Positions 5,742-7,989 of a stretch of DNA of 7,989 bases are shown piece by piece. The notes beneath the pieces were generated by a model. That model searched no databases, was not told the origin of the DNA, and saw only the letters and a program-made list of their open reading frames with translations. Location: NCBI GenBank assembly GCA_900767375.1, contig CAAFYX010000096.1:1-7989 (forward strand), written 5' to 3'. How positions within the stretch are numbered: position 1 is the stretch's first letter; every line of letters starts with the position of its first letter. The translations under genes were made by a program, and so were the position numbers. The stretch is from Rikenellaceae bacterium (lineage in GTDB: Bacteria > Bacteroidota > Bacteroidia > Bacteroidales > UBA932).

Positions 5742-7850
5742 ATGAAAGAATATTCAACCAAAGACATCCGCAATGTGGTGCTTATCGGCTCGACCAAGTC
5801 CGGAAAGACCACATTGGCAGAAGCTATGCTTTACGAAGGAAAGGTCATCGACAGGAGAGGAACCGTCGAGGACAAGAACACCGTTTCCGATTACGTAGAG
5901 ATTGAGAAGCTCAACCAGAGATCCATTTACGCATCCCCTCTTTATGCCGAGTTCGACGGAAAGAAGGTAAACGTCATCGATGCTCCGGGAGCAGATGATT
6001 TCTGCGGCGGCGCATTCTCCGCATTCAAGGTATGCGAGAACGGTATCCTCCTTGTAAACGCTCAGCAGGGCGTCGAGGTCGGAACCGAGATCTTCGCACG
6101 TTATGCCTCAAACGCCAACCTCCCTCTCGTCCTCGCCATCAACCAGCTCGACTCCGAGAAGGCTGACTGGGATGCCATCCAGAACTCCATCAAGGAAGCT
6201 TTCGGCGGAAAGCCGGTATACATCCAGTTCCCTTGCAACGCTGGAACGTCATTCGACTCTTTCGTGGATGTTCTTACAATGAAATATTACAAGTTCAAGG
6301 ACCTCAACGGCGCTTGCGAAATCAGCGACATCCCTGCAGAGTTCGCCGACCAGGCTGAAACCATGCATGCCGAGCTCGTCGAGAAGGCTGCCGAGTTCGA
6401 TGAGGAGCTCATGATGAAGTTCTTCGACGAGGGTGACCTCAGCGAGGAGGAGATCATCAAGGGTCTCTCAGCCGGTTACGCCAGCGGTGACGCTTATCCT
6501 GTATTCTGCGTTTCTGCAAAGAAGGACGTAGGTGTGAAGAGACTCCTCGAGTTCATCACCCACCTCGGAATCGTCCCTGCAGGCAAGGAAAGCGATCCTG
6601 CTTCCCTCTTCATCTACAAGAACGACGTTGAGCAGCACCTCGGTGAGGTTTCATTCTTCAAGGTAATGAGCGGTGTCGTCACCACCGGTGTCGATTTCGA
6701 AGAGCCTAAGTCAGGAAACAAGGAGCGCTTCTCAGCCCTCTACGCTGTCGCCGGTCTTAAGAAGGAGTCCGTCACCAGCCTCCATGCAGGTGACTTCGGT
6801 TGCGTGGTCAAGCTCAAGAACGGCAAGTCCAGCACCACTCTTTGCGCTCTCGGCGCAGGCCTCGACTATGGCAAGATCGCTTATCCGGCTCCTAAGTACC
6901 GCTGCGCCATCAAGGCCAAGGTCCAGCAGGACGAGCAGAAGCTCGGTGACGCCCTTAAGAAGATCTCTTCACAGGACCCTACCGTCCTCGTTGAGTATTC
7001 AAAGGAACTCCGCCAGACCATCCTCAGCGGAAACGGCGAGCAGCATATCAATGTAGTCAAGTGGAAGATCAACAACGAGTTCGGTCTCGATGTCGAGCTC
7101 TTCGCCCCGAAGGTACCTTATCGCGAGACCATCACCAAGGTCGCTTGCGCACAGTACCGTCACAAGAAGCAGTCCGGTGGTGCCGGCCAGTTCGGTGAGG
7201 TCCACCTCCTCGTCTGCCCTGCAGAAGGCGAGCTCAACACCAAGTTCACCATCAACGGAAAGGAGACCCAGCTCAATATCAAGTCCCAGGATATCACCGA
7301 GATGGAGTGGGGCGGAAAGCTCGAGTTCTACAACTGCGTCGTCGGTGGTGCCATCGACCTCAGCTTCATGCCTGCCATCCTCAAGGGTATCAAGGAAAGA
7401 ATGGTCGAGGGACCTCTTACCGGTTCTTACGCCCGTGACATCCGCGTATTCGTATACGATGGTAAGATGCACCCGGTTGACTCAAAGGAAATCGCCTTCA
7501 TCATCGCCGGAAGAAACGCATTCCGCGAGGCATTCCGCAGCGCTGGTCCTAAGATCCTCGAGCCTATCTACAACGTCGAGGTCATGACCCCTGCAGAGTA
7601 CCAGGGAGCTTGTATGTCAGATCTCCAGAACCGCCGCGGTATCCTCGGTGACATGGGTTCGGACAAGGGCTTCGCCATCCTCAAGGCACGCGTTCCGCTC
7701 GCAGAGCTCTACCGCTACTCCACCACCCTCAGCTCCCTCACTTCAGGTTCAGCTACCTTCACCATGGAGTTCGCTGACTACCAGCCTGTACCGGGAGACG
7801 TTCAGACCAAGCTCCTTGCCGAGTACGCAGCTCAGGAAGAGGAAGACTAA
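5742..7850 (+). CDS. fusA2: Elongation factor G paralog (EF-G2 type) with degenerate GTPase motifs
   Basis: This 702-residue cytoplasmic protein has the full EF-G layout: G domain (about 8-280), domain II (285-385), III (388-465), IV (466-605, with QSGGAGQFG at 477-485) and V (606-690, with RRGILGDM and VPLAELYRYSTTL). EF-G moves tRNAs and mRNA through the ribosome. The G motifs are altered. The P-loop is GSTKSGKTT (16-24) instead of GHxDAGKTT. Switch I is RSIYA (60-64) instead of RGITI, losing the Mg-binding Thr. DAPGAD (80-85) replaces DTPGHV, losing the catalytic His. NQLD (134-137) replaces NKxD. Domain IV has GAGQFG where most EF-Gs have GRGQYG. In Bacteroides thetaiotaomicron an EF-G paralog (EF-G2) is reported to work without GTPase activity and to be induced by carbon starvation; I assign this protein to that type from the motif changes. 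Codon use is strongly biased (Leu nearly all CTC or CTT, Lys mostly AAG), suggesting high expression. Confidence 0.93.
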   Translation: MKEYSTKDIRNVVLIGSTKSGKTTLAEAMLYEGKVIDRRGTVEDKNTVSDYVEIEKLNQRSIYASPLYAEFDGKKVNVIDAPGADDFCGGAFSAFKVCENGILLVNAQQGVEVGTEIFARYASNANLPLVLAINQLDSEKADWDAIQNSIKEAFGGKPVYIQFPCNAGTSFDSFVDVLTMKYYKFKDLNGACEISDIPAEFADQAETMHAELVEKAAEFDEELMMKFFDEGDLSEEEIIKGLSAGYASGDAYPVFCVSAKKDVGVKRLLEFITHLGIVPAGKESDPASLFIYKNDVEQHLGEVSFFKVMSGVVTTGVDFEEPKSGNKERFSALYAVAGLKKESVTSLHAGDFGCVVKLKNGKSSTTLCALGAGLDYGKIAYPAPKYRCAIKAKVQQDEQKLGDALKKISSQDPTVLVEYSKELRQTILSGNGEQHINVVKWKINNEFGLDVELFAPKVPYRETITKVACAQYRHKKQSGGAGQFGEVHLLVCPAEGELNTKFTINGKETQLNIKSQDITEMEWGGKLEFYNCVVGGAIDLSFMPAILKGIKERMVEGPLTGSYARDIRVFVYDGKMHPVDSKEIAFIIAGRNAFREAFRSAGPKILEPIYNVEVMTPAEYQGACMSDLQNRRGILGDMGSDKGFAILKARVPLAELYRYSTTLSSLTSGSATFTMEFADYQPVPGDVQTKLLAEYAAQEEED

Positions 7851-7875
7851 TCATTCTTCACCATATTTTGAGGAG

Positions 7876-7909
7876 GCGACTAATAAGTGATTATTGGTCG
7901 CTTTCTTCG
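7876..7909 (+). terminator. Rho-independent terminator after the EF-G paralog gene
   Basis: GCGACTAATAA (7876-7886), loop GTGA, TTATTGGTCGC (7891-7901) form an 11-bp stem with one G-U pair. TTTCTTCG follows. It starts 25 nt after the fusA2 stop, which fits termination of that transcript. The mirrored strand lacks a long T run, so termination is mainly for the + strand. Confidence 0.8.
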
Positions 7910-7989
7910 TAGATGGATGCGACTCCCGGCGAGGCTGCTCGCCTCCTCTGGAGTCAAAAGAGTCGGAGATTTTGCCAGATAGCAAAGTC
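7910..7989. other. Unassigned end region with a nested hairpin
   Basis: The last 80 nt contain a nested inverted repeat: an outer pair GACTCC (7921-7926) and GGAGTC (7950-7955), and an inner pair GGCGAG (7928-7933) and CTCGCC (7938-7943) around GCTG. Both a + frame from ATG 7913 and a - frame ending at TGA 7853-7851 stay open to the window edge, but they are too short and too unlike known proteins to call. The structure could be a second terminator for a convergent gene, a dispersed palindromic element, or chance. Confidence 0.4.

Noticed and set aside
6999..7472. 157-codon minus-strand open frame inside fusA2
   Set aside because: It is a shadow of the strong codon bias of the EF-G paralog, rich in Leu/Asp/Glu and without promoter or family similarity.
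5742..7850. Reading the altered G motifs of the EF-G paralog as pseudogene decay
   Set aside because: The frame is intact over 702 codons, domains II-V are well conserved, codon use is strongly selected, and promoter and terminator are both present.
7851..7989. Possible 3' end of a convergent minus-strand gene (46 open codons ending at 7851)
   Set aside because: It would read through the terminator hairpin, its basic Ser/Pro-rich translation resembles nothing I know, and openness over 46 codons is not significant.

Overview
The window looks like chromosomal DNA from a Bacteroidota (probably Bacteroidales) species. The evidence is a family S46 dipeptidyl-peptidase, an Mrp ATPase of the Bacteroidota type without CxxC, an EF-G paralog of the Bacteroides EF-G2 kind, and several TAnnTTTG -7 boxes placed shortly before start codons with no Shine-Dalgarno sequence. 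I see no insertion sequence, phage gene, CRISPR array, tRNA or rRNA.

Layout. Positions 1-899 (+) hold the 3' end of a RimJ/RimL-like GNAT acetyltransferase, coupled through an ATGA overlap to a second, complete GNAT acetyltransferase. Positions 904-5185 (-) hold a tight gene cluster, read right to left: an XRE-type helix-turn-helix regulator with a coiled-coil tail, RNase HII (rnhB), a secreted S46 dipeptidyl-peptidase of DPP7 type, and an Mrp/NBP35 P-loop ATPase. The last three genes are 3 nt apart or overlap by 1 nt. The cluster converges on the GNAT gene with only 4 nt between the stop codons.

Positions 5186-5390 are a divergent control region. It holds the regulator's promoter and a clear dyad operator (TTGTATAC-N5-GTATACAA) plus a third half-site 20 bp away, beside the -33 element, which suggests autoregulation. 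Positions 5391-5642 (+) encode an 83-residue protein resembling only the first half of an AraC-type DNA-binding domain. A 99-bp spacer follows, with a good Bacteroidota promoter bracketed by a perfect 16-bp inverted repeat.

Positions 5742-7850 (+) encode a full-length EF-G paralog whose G-domain has lost several hallmark residues, including the His of the DTPGH motif. It is closed by a rho-independent terminator. The last ~80 nt hold a second hairpin and no gene I can assign.

The most interesting part is 5186-5760: two small DNA-binding proteins, an operator and a repeat-bracketed promoter in front of a probably GTPase-defective EF-G paralog. In Bacteroides thetaiotaomicron the corresponding factor (EF-G2, fusA2) is reported to be starvation-induced and to lack GTPase activity. 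The control elements here may be a local version of that regulation, but this is inference.
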